Below, piece after piece: positions 43,941 through 54,427 of a stretch of DNA of 64,000 nt. The notes beneath the pieces were generated by a model that was not told the origin of the DNA, searched no databases, and was given only the letters and a program-made list of their open reading frames with translations. The position numbers were made by a program, and so were the translations under genes. Position 1 is the stretch's first letter, and each line of letters starts with the position of its first letter. The stretch spans positions 9,654,576-9,718,575 of the forward strand of contig OZ007505.1 in assembly GCA_963931865.1 (NCBI GenBank), given 5' to 3'. This DNA comes from Axinella damicornis (Eukaryota > Porifera > Demospongiae > Axinellida > Axinellidae).

Positions 43941-44196
43941 ACAAGTAATAAAAAACATTTCAAATGTAACAGGATGTAGGGATACCAGAACCGCAAAAAG
44001 TAAGGAAACAAGGTAGGGATGATCACACAAAACAGTGAAGTATACAACCCCCTACAGAGATCTTTTTCCATAAAAGATATGTAGGGGGATTGTATACTTC
44101 ACTGTTTTGTGTGATCATCCCTACCTTGTTTCCTTACTTTTTGCGGTTCTGGTATCCCTACATCCTGTTACATTTGAAATGTTTTTTATTACTTGT
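43941..44196. mobile_element. Foldback element, copy 2, nested in the TTAA element
   Basis: Same arms as 3613-3887 with a shorter loop in the opposite orientation. The target is inside the 42350-45155 element, so it arrived later or moved with it. TTAT lies on both sides, a possible 4-bp duplication. Confidence 0.75.
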
Positions 44197-44652
44197 TTAT
44201 GTCATTTTTTTTTAGCAGCAGGCGCATGCATACTGGGCTCTGGCATGCCAGCAATGGCTGAAGAATCAGACCCAAGCATCTCAAAAGCCAACCCTTTTCT
44301 GGATGGATACTAAGCCAGTGCTCCCTGAGCTGAAGTAGTGTAGGTAAAATAGCTATACCAGATAGTAGTAGCGACACATTGTTGAGTCTTTAGATAGGCA
44401 TTCACCCCTCTCACAGAACACAGTCTAGTAACATATATAGCACAGAGAATTTACCTCAGTCTAGTTACGGTAAGTTACTGGTAACACAACTGCGCAAGGT
44501 ACTTCTAATTCAGCGATCTTGAATAATAATTACGTATCGTTGCTAAGTGATCGTTTAAGTGCGCATGCGTACAAACATGAAAATGGCGTGACAAATGAAG
44601 CCATAGTTATTGAGTGGGCAGCTGTAGCCGCCTGGTGAAGACTTGGAGGTTG

Positions 44653-45003
44653 CCAAAAAGCGATGGGCTGGTGCACTGCTCGGTGTAAAATGCTGCTGTT
44701 TCGTGCGAAAACCATCATGAGGGATTGAGGCGACGTTGAGCTAGCCCGTCTGAAAGAAAGAAAGAAAGAAGAAGAAGAAAGAAAAACAATTTGCCCGTTT
44801 TGCGAGTACCTGGTGCGGTACTTTCGCGACGGTTTTTCGCGATGCGAGGAGTCTTGTTGGTCATGAAAACACTCGAAGATGAACGGTATGTGGTTATAAA
44901 GGCTTATAAGTGTACCGTTTCTGAGATTTGGAGAGATTCTTTTGTATTAGCATATATTGCGTGTACGTCGTATCCCTACATACAGAGTCTACCGACTCTG
45001 TGA
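44653..45003 (+). repeat. Dispersed repeat, copy 2
   Basis: Reverse-complement partner of 621-975; lies near the right end of the TTAA element. Confidence 0.7.
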
Positions 45004-45155
45004 TGCAAGAGTATCTATTGAAGCACTATTGTGCAGGTATGGCAATTCCCACTACATTCTTGTTGTCATCAAAATAATAGTTGTATGACAACAAGTTCTT
45101 AATTGATATTACATATTTTTGTGTCCGCATGGTTGTTAGTTCTGACCACCCTTAA

Positions 45156-46479
45156 GAACAGCAGGCTTTTGAACCAGGACCAGGCGTATGTATATCATTA
45201 AGATAGGTCATCACATTCTTGGGGACATCTTCATTGCATACATATTTACAGAAACATGACTTTTATGTTGTGCCATAGACAGTGTTCTCACCAGAATTAA
45301 TTTAAGAGGGGCACATAATGAGATTCATACTGATCAGTAACCTTGTGAAGCCATGTATTTCAAGTGGTTGCCAAAAGTAATCAACATGCAGAGGCTGGCA
45401 CATTGTGATTGTAGACCAGACCACAAAGGGCACATTGTGATTGCAGACCAGACCACAAAGGGCACAATGTCATCAGAAGCCCAAAGGGCACAATGTCATC
45501 AGAAGCCTAAATGGCACAGAGCCATTCGTTCCTTGAGTGACACTCAGGACACTGAGTCAATGTGAATTCTTTTGCATAGCCCAGGTATTTTTTTTCACGT
45601 GTTTACATTTTAATGATCTTTACTGATTGAAAATAAAGGGGGTACACAAGGCCTTATAGGGGGGTGGATTACACAATAGGGGGTACAGTACCCCCCTAAA
45701 GAACATAGAGAGAACCTTGGGCATAGAGCTCCTAGCACAGAGGTGGTTTCCCCTCTGAATGATCACTGATAATTTCCAATAATGCGTTGCACTCCAGGAG
45801 GGTAATTTCCTATTATTGTGTAATGTGATTAAAATGGCAGCAAGGCAACTAGCTTGAAAGTGCACACAGTACAGTTGAATGGAGAAGAGGCTGCATCACA
45901 TCACTGCCTGCAAACATTAAGGCACAGTTGCGATATGGCTGGGACATCAGTGAAGGTACAAGAAAGCAACTCACTTATGTATTCTGTGCCCTAGGATACG
46001 GACGCCCCGTGTAGGAGAAAAGGCAGCGACAGCCCGACAACCGGGAACAAACACAACCGCTATGCAATAGCCTTGTCTACACTCGTCTGATTTGCAGTAC
46101 CTAGTGTGGTGTTTTCTACTCATGCGTCAGAGTTCGTCACCGTTTGGCTGACCGAATTTCTATTGTTGTGTTACATTTTATTTTTTTGAGTGACGCATTA
46201 TTAGAGTGCCTACGGTAACCTCTGCATGCATGTATTGCCCATCTTTGCCTGTATTATGGCTTAATGCTATTACAGAATACTGTGAGCTGAAGATACCAGG
46301 CACGTTGTACGATAAACTCAAAAGAGATCTCACCACAAAGTGTGTTGATGAGAGGAGAGTGATAATGCGCATCCAAAGTCCCCGTTGACTGCTATAGTAC
46401 GTACATCCGGGGCCCTGTTGACTGCTTATGCTGTATTGTATTGCCCACCTGGGCATGGCATCATGGATATTTACAGCAC
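45156..46479. other. No gene; small GGGCACA repeats
   Basis: 45414-45515 has repeated ACCACAAAGGGCACA and TGTCATCAGAAGCC units; the first recurs at about 50725-50765. Otherwise no coding signal. Confidence 0.5.
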
Positions 46480-46760
46480 ATGTCCGCGAGATTCATGCAC
46501 GATTCCTGCACGATTCTCGCACGATTCTTGTATGAAACACACTAGTGGTTGGCAGCCTGTCAAATCTCCATGCTTCATGCAGAGAACCATGCATGGCAAC
46601 ATGCATGGTTCATGCATGTTTCGTGCATGTTTCATGAATGAGAAACACCCGAAATTCCATGCATGAAGCAGGAATCATGCATGGTATACAGTATAGGAAA
46701 AACATGAAATAAGCATGCATGGAATATGCTGTGGTATACATGAAATGTGCATGTTTCATC
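46480..46760. repeat. ATGCATG / CATGTTTCATG cluster
   Basis: Dense irregular CATGCATG, CATGTTTC(A/G)TG and CACGATTC units on both strands, self-complementary throughout. Confidence 0.7.
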
Positions 46761-47109
46761 TTAGATAATATAAACCGTAGGCGGATGTCCGTTTACTCGA
46801 TTTGTGAGTGAAACACTCATTGCAGCGGGTGTAACGGTTAGTTTACGGAATTTGCTAGTCTGCCGTTCTTTCGTGGGCAAGCTACTACATCAACGCCATT
46901 TTGTCCCAGTGCACCGTGGTTTCTGAAGTTGAGAACGATCATCAACAACCAGCTGCCTTCCTCCATCGCCGTAATAATCTCACACAAAAGTTTGTGTTAG
47001 ATAGATGCAGCAGTTGCTTAGTACACTTGGTCGTAGCTGCTCGTTCATAATCCAGCTACATAACAGCTACTGGGTAAAAATGTCCAACGAACCTTGACAG
47101 TGCTCAAAG
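46761..47109. other. No gene seen
   Basis: Spacer between the CATG cluster and the next MITE. Confidence 0.4.
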
Positions 47110-47608
47110 TAGCCTCGTTCCCAGGCCACATGGGAGGGGAGAAAGCGGCCTGGTATCCACTGCTTGCGCATGCACCACTATTTCCGGTATATTTTCCGTG
47201 AAATTGTAAGGTTTACGCTGTCTTTCCATGTGGATCATATCCGGACCAACATTCAAGGTCTAATCTACGAACACGCTCAAGCAAAAAGTTGCTGCAAAGC
47301 TTTTCTGTCGAATCCGTTGTTCTGAAGGGCGACCCAAGTATTCCGCTGCTCTCTTCAGTGATGTAGGATTGTGTGAAGATTGGAATTTTCGTCTGTGTAC
47401 GTAAGTTACCTTTCTCATGTCTACCGTGCACAGAAAGCGCTTTCTCACTTGTTGCTTTTCGATGATACGGAAGCGAATCAGACATATACGTATCAAGTAT
47501 TTACAAACGAACACAAATTCCCATGCTTTTCTGGGACCGCTTGTGCATGCACAAGCAGTGGATACCAGGCCACTTTCTCTCCTCCCATGCGGCCTGGGAA
47601 CGAGGCTA
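47110..47608. mobile_element. TAGCCTCG-family MITE, 499 bp, 9-bp TSD
   Basis: TAGCCTCGTTCCCAGGCC at the left and its complement at the right; arms of about 70 bp. TGCTCAAAG flanks both sides exactly (47101-47109 and 47609-47617). It is the longest member of the family here. Interior ORFs on both strands are not supported. Confidence 0.85.
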
Positions 47609-47617
47609 TGCTCAAAG

Positions 47618-49008
47618 GTGCTACAGTTGGCCAGTGGACTGGCAGTTTTCCGTATAATAGTCCGATATACCCGCTGCAATGATTGCTTCAATGAATTTCT
47701 ATGTACTCTCCACGGATGCGTACCGTATCACATCCACCTCCAGTTTATATTATCATGTATAGAATTCCAGCAGGGTTGTCACCCACCATGCTGCAAGTGG
47801 ATTGCTTTGTTGTTCGTGAGAGGAAAAGTGTTCTCTACAGTACAGCTCACCTCTTCTCTTCCTATCATCTCTCTGTCTCACTTGGACACACTATAGCAGA
47901 CCCTTGATCCTCCTCGGGCCTTCAGAGTGGGTGTGTATGCACAAAATATGTAGGGACAGAGTGAAGATGAACACAAGGCCCGATATTGCCTGGAGAAGTT
48001 AAGTGATTGGTTTGTGTCCCGTCTGTCTATGGACACAAAATCACCAATTTGAGCACTGAATGAAGGCCTTGTTGAAGGCTTAGTTCAGGACAGAAGTGTC
48101 TACATAACTCACAGACCAGAGATCCACTCGAGAGGCCGAGAAAAGCTGCGCGAAAGTCATGTTTCTAAATTCTAATTTATACAACTTGACCATACCCTGT
48201 TCCTAATGGTATTTCATTCTGCATGCTGAATCACTGTATTAACAAGTGAGTCTTTAAAAGACTTGATGTGTCTCAGCACGACTTGGTATCAGCTAGAATC
48301 ATGCAGAGGACATGGCAGCTGCTTAACCCTTTATTATGACTGCAAAATCTGTTAGCTATGAGACTTTCAGCTTAAGTGAGCGTCAATATCCTTGGAGGTT
48401 CTGTGTGAGCAAGGGGTGGGTCAGGAATGTTCACCCAAAGGGTGAAAGCAGTATGGTCGTGTCTGGGCTTGATGTTTAGTCAACACCTTGGCCAATTCTT
48501 TCAGCACTTATCTATAGGCCTATAGCTAGCTAGCTAGCTGAGTGAGCTTTAGTATGCACTTGGGATGGCTGAGTGCAGCACACTGGATGGGTGAGTATTC
48601 ATTGTCCTGAATGAAGTATTAGAGCTACATAGCGGCAGTCTTGGTAAGAGGATTCATGAGCAGCCATGCAAACCCATAATCATATTTGAAGATCTACTTG
48701 CAGGTTATAAATACGTTTGACACCCTATTATGCAGGAAATGAGATGGCTTGAAGCACTCTCTCCGTCTTCAAGAAATGCTTTAGCCCCTCACCATGCACT
48801 TATAGTCTCCATTCATATAAGGCCTTGTTGAGGTAGACTGTTCATAGTTCATGTCTCAGTCAGATAGTCTCCGGCTCCAAGTTGAGGGCGTTGCAATGGT
48901 GAGTTCGGTTGTGGTTTTAATATATATGTTATGAACCGATTGTGAACCTGACTAGTTTATAAACGGGTCGTCTGGGTTGGCCTGCTTTCGATAAACACAT
49001 GAAGCAAG
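47618..49008. other. No supported gene
   Basis: Only short ORFs; a small TAGC tract near 48525. Confidence 0.45.
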
Positions 49009-49152
49009 TCCGGTTTAAAAACTGGGCTGAACGGTTTATAAACTGGCCGACCCGTTTATAAACTGGCCGAATGGTTTACAAGCAAGGCGAACAGTTTATA
49101 AGCCGGTTTACAAGCACGGCGAAAGGTTTTTAAACTGCCTGAACTGTTTAGA
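49009..49152. repeat. GTTTATAAAC-GGCCGAA array
   Basis: About six imperfect 20-24 bp units with a GGTTTATAAACTGGCCGAAC-like core, diverging to the right. The core TTTATAAA is palindromic. A further unit is near 49606. Confidence 0.75.
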
Positions 49153-49205
49153 AGGGAGAGAATAGTACATTTTCATGTGTTCAAACCTCCCCCTTTTTTG
49201 GCCTA

Positions 49206-49475
49206 CCGTAGTCGCGCGTTATTAGGCGCATCTCACTTATATGCACATATTCGCTGTTAGGCGCAGGTTCAACTCTCCTCCCAGGTTCACGCTGTTAAGC
49301 GCTGCAGTCTTCTTCCAGCCATTTTCGATCCTTCGGAGTGGAAAACAGCTATAATTTGAATTGAACCTATTCGAGGAATGTCATTATATTTGTTATTAGG
49401 CGCATCTCGCTTATAGGCTCATATTTCCTTCCTGTGGAGTTATAGGTGCATGGGCCTAATAACGCACGAGTACGA
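49206..49475. mobile_element. 270-bp TA-flanked MITE
   Basis: The ends CCGTAGTCGCGCGTTATTAG and the complement of GCCTAATAACGCACGAGTAC match closely. TA lies directly outside both ends (49204-49205, 49476-49477). An internal TTATTAGGCGCATCTCGCTT repeats the left subterminal sequence. This suits a Tc1/mariner/pogo-type MITE. Confidence 0.7.
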
Positions 49476-49584
49476 TATGTACCTACACCCTCTAAAATGG
49501 AGACCACTTCGCAGGCCAAGTTGTCCTGTCACCCTAGCAACACTTCAACACAGTGAATGCTAAGGTCACAACCTTGTCCTATTC

Positions 49585-50166
49585 ATGCTTGTTTGGTTAA
49601 CAGGACGAACAGTTTACAAGCAGGCCGATCGACTTGTAACCAGAATGCATGACAGTACCACCAAGCTGAATGAATGCTACTGGCAGCCATCGCGTAGCCG
49701 ACCCTCATCCATGCGAGAGCCTAGCTACACGAGACTATTCACAGCTTACCTGGGGTCATCTGGGAACGATAGTCGATCAATCACGATCACAGACCAAGAT
49801 AGGGTGAGACTGGTGCGAAAGGACTGGTATAAAATGTCTTCGGACAGTGATATACTGCAGAAATGGCTCCATACTGACAGTAGCTTCACTCTCGCTCTCG
49901 CACGTGGTTCATCAATGACCATTGACCTCCAAGCCATCCAGAGAGAAAGACAGCTGGAATCGGCTATGTCCTCTAGCCTGCACTGCTATACGTATGCAGA
50001 CTTGCTTCTGCTCCTCTTCCATGGGCCCAGTGGCTTAGTGGTAAGAACGTCTGATAGTGATGCACAGATAATCAGATTGGTTATCGGTATCGGGCCGATA
50101 ATCACCTTCCTGGCGAGTATTGGTATCGGTAAATTTCTGCTGATAACTCCACCGATAAATACGTAG
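49585..50166 (+). CDS. Hypothetical 193-residue ORF
   Basis: Longest unassigned plus ORF in the region. The first residues come from the GTTTACAAGC-type repeat. A central part (ITDQDRVRLVRKDWYKMSSD, then LQKWLHTDSSFTLALARGSS) looks coding. The end runs into a GGTATCGG-rich repeat-like stretch. No family recognised; could be one exon fused by chance to repeats. Confidence 0.25.
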   Translation: MLVWLTGRTVYKQADRLVTRMHDSTTKLNECYWQPSRSRPSSMREPSYTRLFTAYLGSSGNDSRSITITDQDRVRLVRKDWYKMSSDSDILQKWLHTDSSFTLALARGSSMTIDLQAIQRERQLESAMSSSLHCYTYADLLLLLFHGPSGLVVRTSDSDAQIIRLVIGIGPIITFLASIGIGKFLLITPPINT

Positions 50167-50797
50167 TACATGCATATTGCATAACCACGTGCTAGCATTA
50201 TCAGTGTAGGGAAAAACAGGATGATGAGTGGAGGAAGATGAAGTCGCCAATTTCGGAGTTTTATTCGGTCGGAGAGGAACAAAAGTTTGCTGTTTGCAGT
50301 GCTTGTACTTCCACAGACAATGTTTCGACCGTTTCAACAACGAGCCCCAACGCAATCACCTGGAATATCGACTCGCAGGGAAGCGTAGGTATCTGTTGTC
50401 AATATAAAAGGCCAAGCCCTTCAACATTCAGCTGCGGTATGGCAGAAACGAGTGGAAGTAGTCTCCCGGGCCAGACGGTCCCCACGCACGCCGCAAACAT
50501 CGGGCCTGCTAGACTAGAGTGGAGGTTCGGGGCTGTCTCGTCCATTTGCAAAGCGCGTTCGAGGATTGCCAACTGGGAGCACTCCACAGCAGCCCCAGAA
50601 ACGGTCTTCTATTCGTACAGCAATTTGCATAACTTTTAATAACCGTCCACTTGTCACATGACAGAAAGGTAATAATTACTCGTAACGTATGCAGTGGCCA
50701 ACCTCCTCTGTGCAGAGGCAGGCAAAGGGCACATTGTGCTTTTAGACCAGACCACAAAGGGCACAGTAGAGGCCTTAATTGGGAGAACACTGATGAC
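50167..50797. other. No supported gene
   Basis: A 133-residue ORF at 50238-50639 has no recognisable domain. Confidence 0.4.
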
Positions 50798-50883
50798 TAG
50801 ATCTCCCAGGCCTTCCCTCCCGCCATATTTCATACTGGAAGCGATGAAATACTGGCGGTGGGAACGGCCTGGGAACAAGGCTA
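50798..50883. mobile_element. TAG-family MITE, 86 bp
   Basis: A hairpin with TAGATCTCCCAGGCC left and GGCCTGGGAACAAGGCTA right. Flanks ACTGATGAC and ACTATTGAC agree at 7 of 9 bases. Confidence 0.6.
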
Positions 50884-51390
50884 ACTATTGACTGGTTTGC
50901 CAAAACTATAGTACACACAACACAGGCTGAAGGAGACAAACATTGTACATACATCCTCCATACGTGATGGTTACTACAGATGTAGCTACAGCTCTCTCCA
51001 CTGTGTTCAAATCGCTTTCAGTCACTTGAAATCAACACCAGACAACAGCACACTGTCAGGGCCTGCATACAATGAACATATATATTATTATATATACACA
51101 TACACCCATTACTCACAAATTATGGGCTATTCTAATATCAGTGTAGGTGCCTAGGGGGTTCTAATTGTGTTCAAGGCGGACTGTGCTCCGAATTTGCTAT
51201 CTTGGGGGGAGGGGGGGGATACATAACTGTTCCTTGCCGGGTTAGGGTCTAGGCTAGCCCCTCGAACTCCCCAGCACGGATCGACTCATCATGACATGTG
51301 ACCACATGGGGAAAAGGAGGGTCTAGAAACTTTGGACCACTTTGCTTGAGCTCTACTCAAAATCCGGTAGAGCCAATGGGCACTGTACGA
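50884..51390. other. No gene seen
   Basis: Short AT dinucleotide tract near 51080. Confidence 0.45.
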
Positions 51391-51580
51391 CCCCCCCCCC
51401 CCCCCCCCCAACAGATGATCAGTCAGTTTGTCCACGGGGTACAACTTGGTTGTCCAGGGGGTTGTTAGCCATTTTGCTGTTGTCCAGGGGGTAAAAGAGC
51501 CTTGTCCGGGGGTAAAATAAAATGTAGTCTTTCTTCCAGGGGGTATAGGACAATTTAGTCATTTGTCCAGGGGGTCAAGA
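51391..51580. repeat. Poly-C run and TTGTCCAGGGGGT array
   Basis: C19 at 51391-51409, then six irregularly spaced (T)TGTCCA/C-GGGGGT units from about 51428 to 51575. Confidence 0.75.
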
Positions 51581-52013
51581 AGCCTGAAGTGTAGTCCAAA
51601 CACTCCAGTCATCTGAAGGGTCGGACGTTAGTCAAATCAGATTACAGCTGTCACGTGTGATCTTTCAAATCGCCTCGTACAAGCACTGAGGACTGTCTGA
51701 AGTTGCCTGCATTTCCTGCTCTCCAGCACAACGACCAAACAGACAGAAGTACAAGCAGCCAACGAGGTTAGCGGGCCGGAATCGACTGACTGCAGTTAAG
51801 TTGCACTAATATGACCTAAACGGATGTGACTTAAGATTCTTTCGTACGCAGTAAAGTGGTACAAAGTTTCTAGACCTTCCTTCCCCGTGCACACATACTG
51901 AAAGTAATCGCGTGCTGGAGAAAGCGCAAAGGGCTAGCTTGTTACACTAAAGGTATATCATCTATGGGTCTATTGAAAAGCCCGCTAAGTGACAATCGAA
52001 AGTAGTTAAGGTA
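51581..52013. other. No gene seen
   Basis: Spacer. Confidence 0.4.
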
Positions 52014-52065
52014 TAGTCTCGGAACCAGACCCTTCGCATGGGGCGAAGGTCTGGTTCCGAGGCTA
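52014..52065. mobile_element. TAG-family MITE, 52 bp hairpin
   Basis: TAGTCTCGGAACCAGACC paired with GGTCTGGTTCCGAGGCTA. Flanks GTTAAGGTA and GTTAAAGTG share 7 of 9 bases. Confidence 0.6.
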
Positions 52066-52373
52066 GTTAAAGTGTTCAAGCTAACCACCACTCGATATGA
52101 CAGGTACTAGACTGTATTGAACATAAATGCTAACCTGCAAAGCTCATTCCACGAGCTGCTACAGGTACAGTCGTCTGCACGAACTGTTCACGAGGTGGGG
52201 ACTGTTAAATCGCGGTCTGCGCATGCGCCGTTCTTATTGAATTTGGAAGGCCGCATGCGCCCGCATGCGCCCGTGTAATTTATGACCTTTGACTTCACTG
52301 CAAAATCATTGCCAACAAGGAACGTATCAGAGAACGCGGTCTGAACGCGGTAGCGTTCTCTATTTAGGGATGG

Positions 52374-52601
52374 CTAAGGAAATTTCGAAATACCATACTG
52401 ATGCACCAGCAGGAAAACGGCCAAAGAAGCTACTACCCCCCAAACCAAGCATGCAGACAGAATGACACTGCCTAGCAGTTCACAAAAACACTCGCAAACG
52501 TACCTGAGAGTACGCGGGAGTCGAGTAATAAGTCGCCGTAAAATTCCGATTTCGTCATCTTCTTTCTTCTTCTTCTTCTTCTTCTTCTTCTTCTTTCTCA
52601 T
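52374..52601 (-). CDS. Possible first exon with Lys run
   Basis: On the minus strand MR(K)11EDDEIGILRRLITRLPRTLR reaches a consensus donor, AG|GTACGT, near 52501. Beyond it the frame would add a hydrophobic stretch (LGSVILSACLVWGVVASLAV) to a stop at 52374 if unspliced. The Lys run is simply the (CTT)n tract at about 52557-52598. An NRF1-like TGCGCATGCGCGC about 195 bp upstream (52796) is the only promoter hint. Confidence 0.2.
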   Translation of the reverse strand: MRKKKKKKKKKKKEDDEIGILRRLITRLPRTLRYVCECFCELLGSVILSACLVWGVVASLAVFLLVHQYGISKFP

Positions 52602-53191
52602 TGACTAGCATAGCTGGACAACAAAAGCATTTCCTGAGCTAGTTCACTCACAGAACAACATCGCTTTCGTCGTAGTAGCTCCTTTCGGCCCTTTTGACTA
52701 CATACTGGCAAGAACGGCACTGCTGGCTAGCTACGATTCCGTGAATTGCTAGCACGAAGCCATTTTGATGCAACCAGAGGTCACGCGTGCCAAATGCGCA
52801 TGCGCGCGCAGTTCACATGCAAACGCACGTTGCATTCTTTTTTACAGCATTTTGGGCGCTTGGTGATCAGCTGAATCCTTGTGAATCCATCCTCTGGTGC
52901 CTCACTACCGCTGCGAGGAATTTATACCAACCGGTTCTTGCCAAGATCTATCGTGACTATGCCATCATGGAGGCGTGGCTTTCTTTTCATGACGTAACTA
53001 CAGTGCGGAACATGTAATACTGTGAGTGAGGCTAGAGTTTTGGAATACTCATATTATTAGTGGAAATAGCTAGAATGAAGCATCAAAGCCTGCTCAGTGC
53101 CCAGCAGAAGGTTCACATCCATCAAGGCAATTAATAATCTGACATCAGGAAAGTTAGCTACGCATTCCATGCGCTCAAAAAACCTCACAAA
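52602..53191. other. No firm gene
   Basis: A 76-residue plus ORF at 52787-53017 has no recognised domain. An NRF1-like site is at 52796. Confidence 0.35.
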
Positions 53192-53450
53192 CTAGAAACA
53201 AAAAAATTTCTTACAAAAATTACAAATGATTTAGTGATGGCCACCCCGATCGACTCCCGAAAAAGCAGACAAACAAGGAATGCCATTAACCAGCCTCAGT
53301 CCCATCCCATCCCTAAATTCTACATTTTTCAATGGGATGGGACTGAGGCTGGTTAATGGCATTCCTTGTTTGTCTGCTTTTTCGGGAGTCGATCGGGGTG
53401 GCCATCACTAAATCATTTGTAATTTTTGTAAGAAATTTTTTTGTTTCTAG
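53192..53450. mobile_element. Perfect foldback element, 119-bp arms
   Basis: Arms 53192-53310 and 53332-53450 appear fully complementary with a 21-bp loop. Outer ends CTAGAAACA / TGTTTCTAG. Unrelated to the 3.6-kb family in sequence. No ORF. Confidence 0.85.
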
Positions 53451-53885
53451 TACGTACTAGGTGAGGTGAGTGCATATAAATTCTACTCAGTTACTACAAT
53501 AGTGTTACTATGTCTAGCAATTATTGTAGGCGGCTGTAGCACTGTGAGCATATTCTAGTGGTGAGATTCGAATGCGTGCTGTTGTGAGGCGAGGGCTCGA
53601 TTTGTATGATTTAGGTAGAGACTCCCAATCCTTCAACCATACGAAAAATACTAAAAGTGTTTGCATGGAAGATGCCAATCTGGGCAAGTGCAGGCTGGTT
53701 ATTCAGTTTCTTGCCCGAAGTTCACTGTGTGCACTTTTCCTGATGACCCTGCGATGGTGAAAATGCCCTTCACGGGGTCTGTGCTCAGTATGTCTTCTTC
53801 ACTGTACTTTCACTCTTCCTGTCCAGGCAATACAGAATCACCTGACGAGGACGTCCGTGTAGATATGCTGGTACAAAGTTGTTGT
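53451..53885. other. No firm gene
   Basis: Short ORFs, nothing recognisable. Confidence 0.4.
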
Positions 53886-53984
53886 TAGCCTCGTTCCCAG
53901 GCCTCCGCCCAGACTTTATCTCACAGCCGTGGTTTCTCCACGGCTGCGACATAAAGTCTGGGCGGAGGCCTGGGAACAAGGCTA
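53886..53984. mobile_element. TAGCCTCG-family MITE, 99-bp hairpin
   Basis: TAGCCTCGTTCCCAGGCC and GGCCTGGGAACAAGGCTA with ~47-bp arms. GTTGTTGT lies on both sides (53878-53885, 53985-53992). Confidence 0.8.
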
Positions 53985-54427
53985 GTTGTTGTAGCTTCTG
54001 TACGTTGGTGACGTCTGCTAATTAAGGCAACATGTACTTGTGGTGTGAGATTCTGGGATGAAGTCAAGAGTGGTGACCAGAGCAATGTTCCTTTTGCGTG
54101 GAAAATAGCTATACTTGAGCACTTTGTTCAGTGATTCCACCCCATTAAATGTTGTGTTGATTGCTGCATGGTATGTGGTACGCACGTGCCCACATCTGTA
54201 AGTAAAGGTGTATCAAAGACACAATCATGTTATTACAACAAAGTGTTTGTCAACTAGAAGTTTGTTGCTCCTGAACCTGGAGCACTAAGCACATAGCAAA
54301 ACACATTTGCATACAGTACTTAGAGGGGTTGTACCACTGCAATGTGAAGTACAACTATAAGTAAGAGAATTGCAGCCACAGGATAATAGAACACAGACAA
54401 AGTATACCTCCTAAAAGGCACAATCAT
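53985..54427. other. No gene seen
   Basis: Spacer up to the LINE 5' truncation point. Confidence 0.45.

Larger units (their letters stand above)
42350..45155. mobile_element. 2.8-kb TTAA-flanked, piggyBac-type non-autonomous element
   Basis: TTAA at 42350-42353 and 45152-45155 flank a perfect 16-bp terminal inverted repeat, GGGTGGTCAGAACTAA on the left and its complement on the right. TTAA duplication is the hallmark of piggyBac transposition. The interior has no transposase-like ORF: only small ORFs (for example 42472-42660, MDYRTQRKVHNSTLPSGG...), an internal foldback (43941-44196), a G11 run and the 350-bp repeat shared with 621-975. It would need a transposase supplied from elsewhere. 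Confidence 0.65.

Noticed and set aside
47213..47896. ORFs of 90-159 residues on both strands
   Set aside because: They lie mostly within the 499-bp MITE and its flank, mutually overlapping, with no recognisable domain.
50027..50060. tRNA-like A-box (TGGCTTAGTGGTAAGA)
   Set aside because: No B-box (GGTTCGA) or cloverleaf pairing follows; not called as tRNA or SINE.
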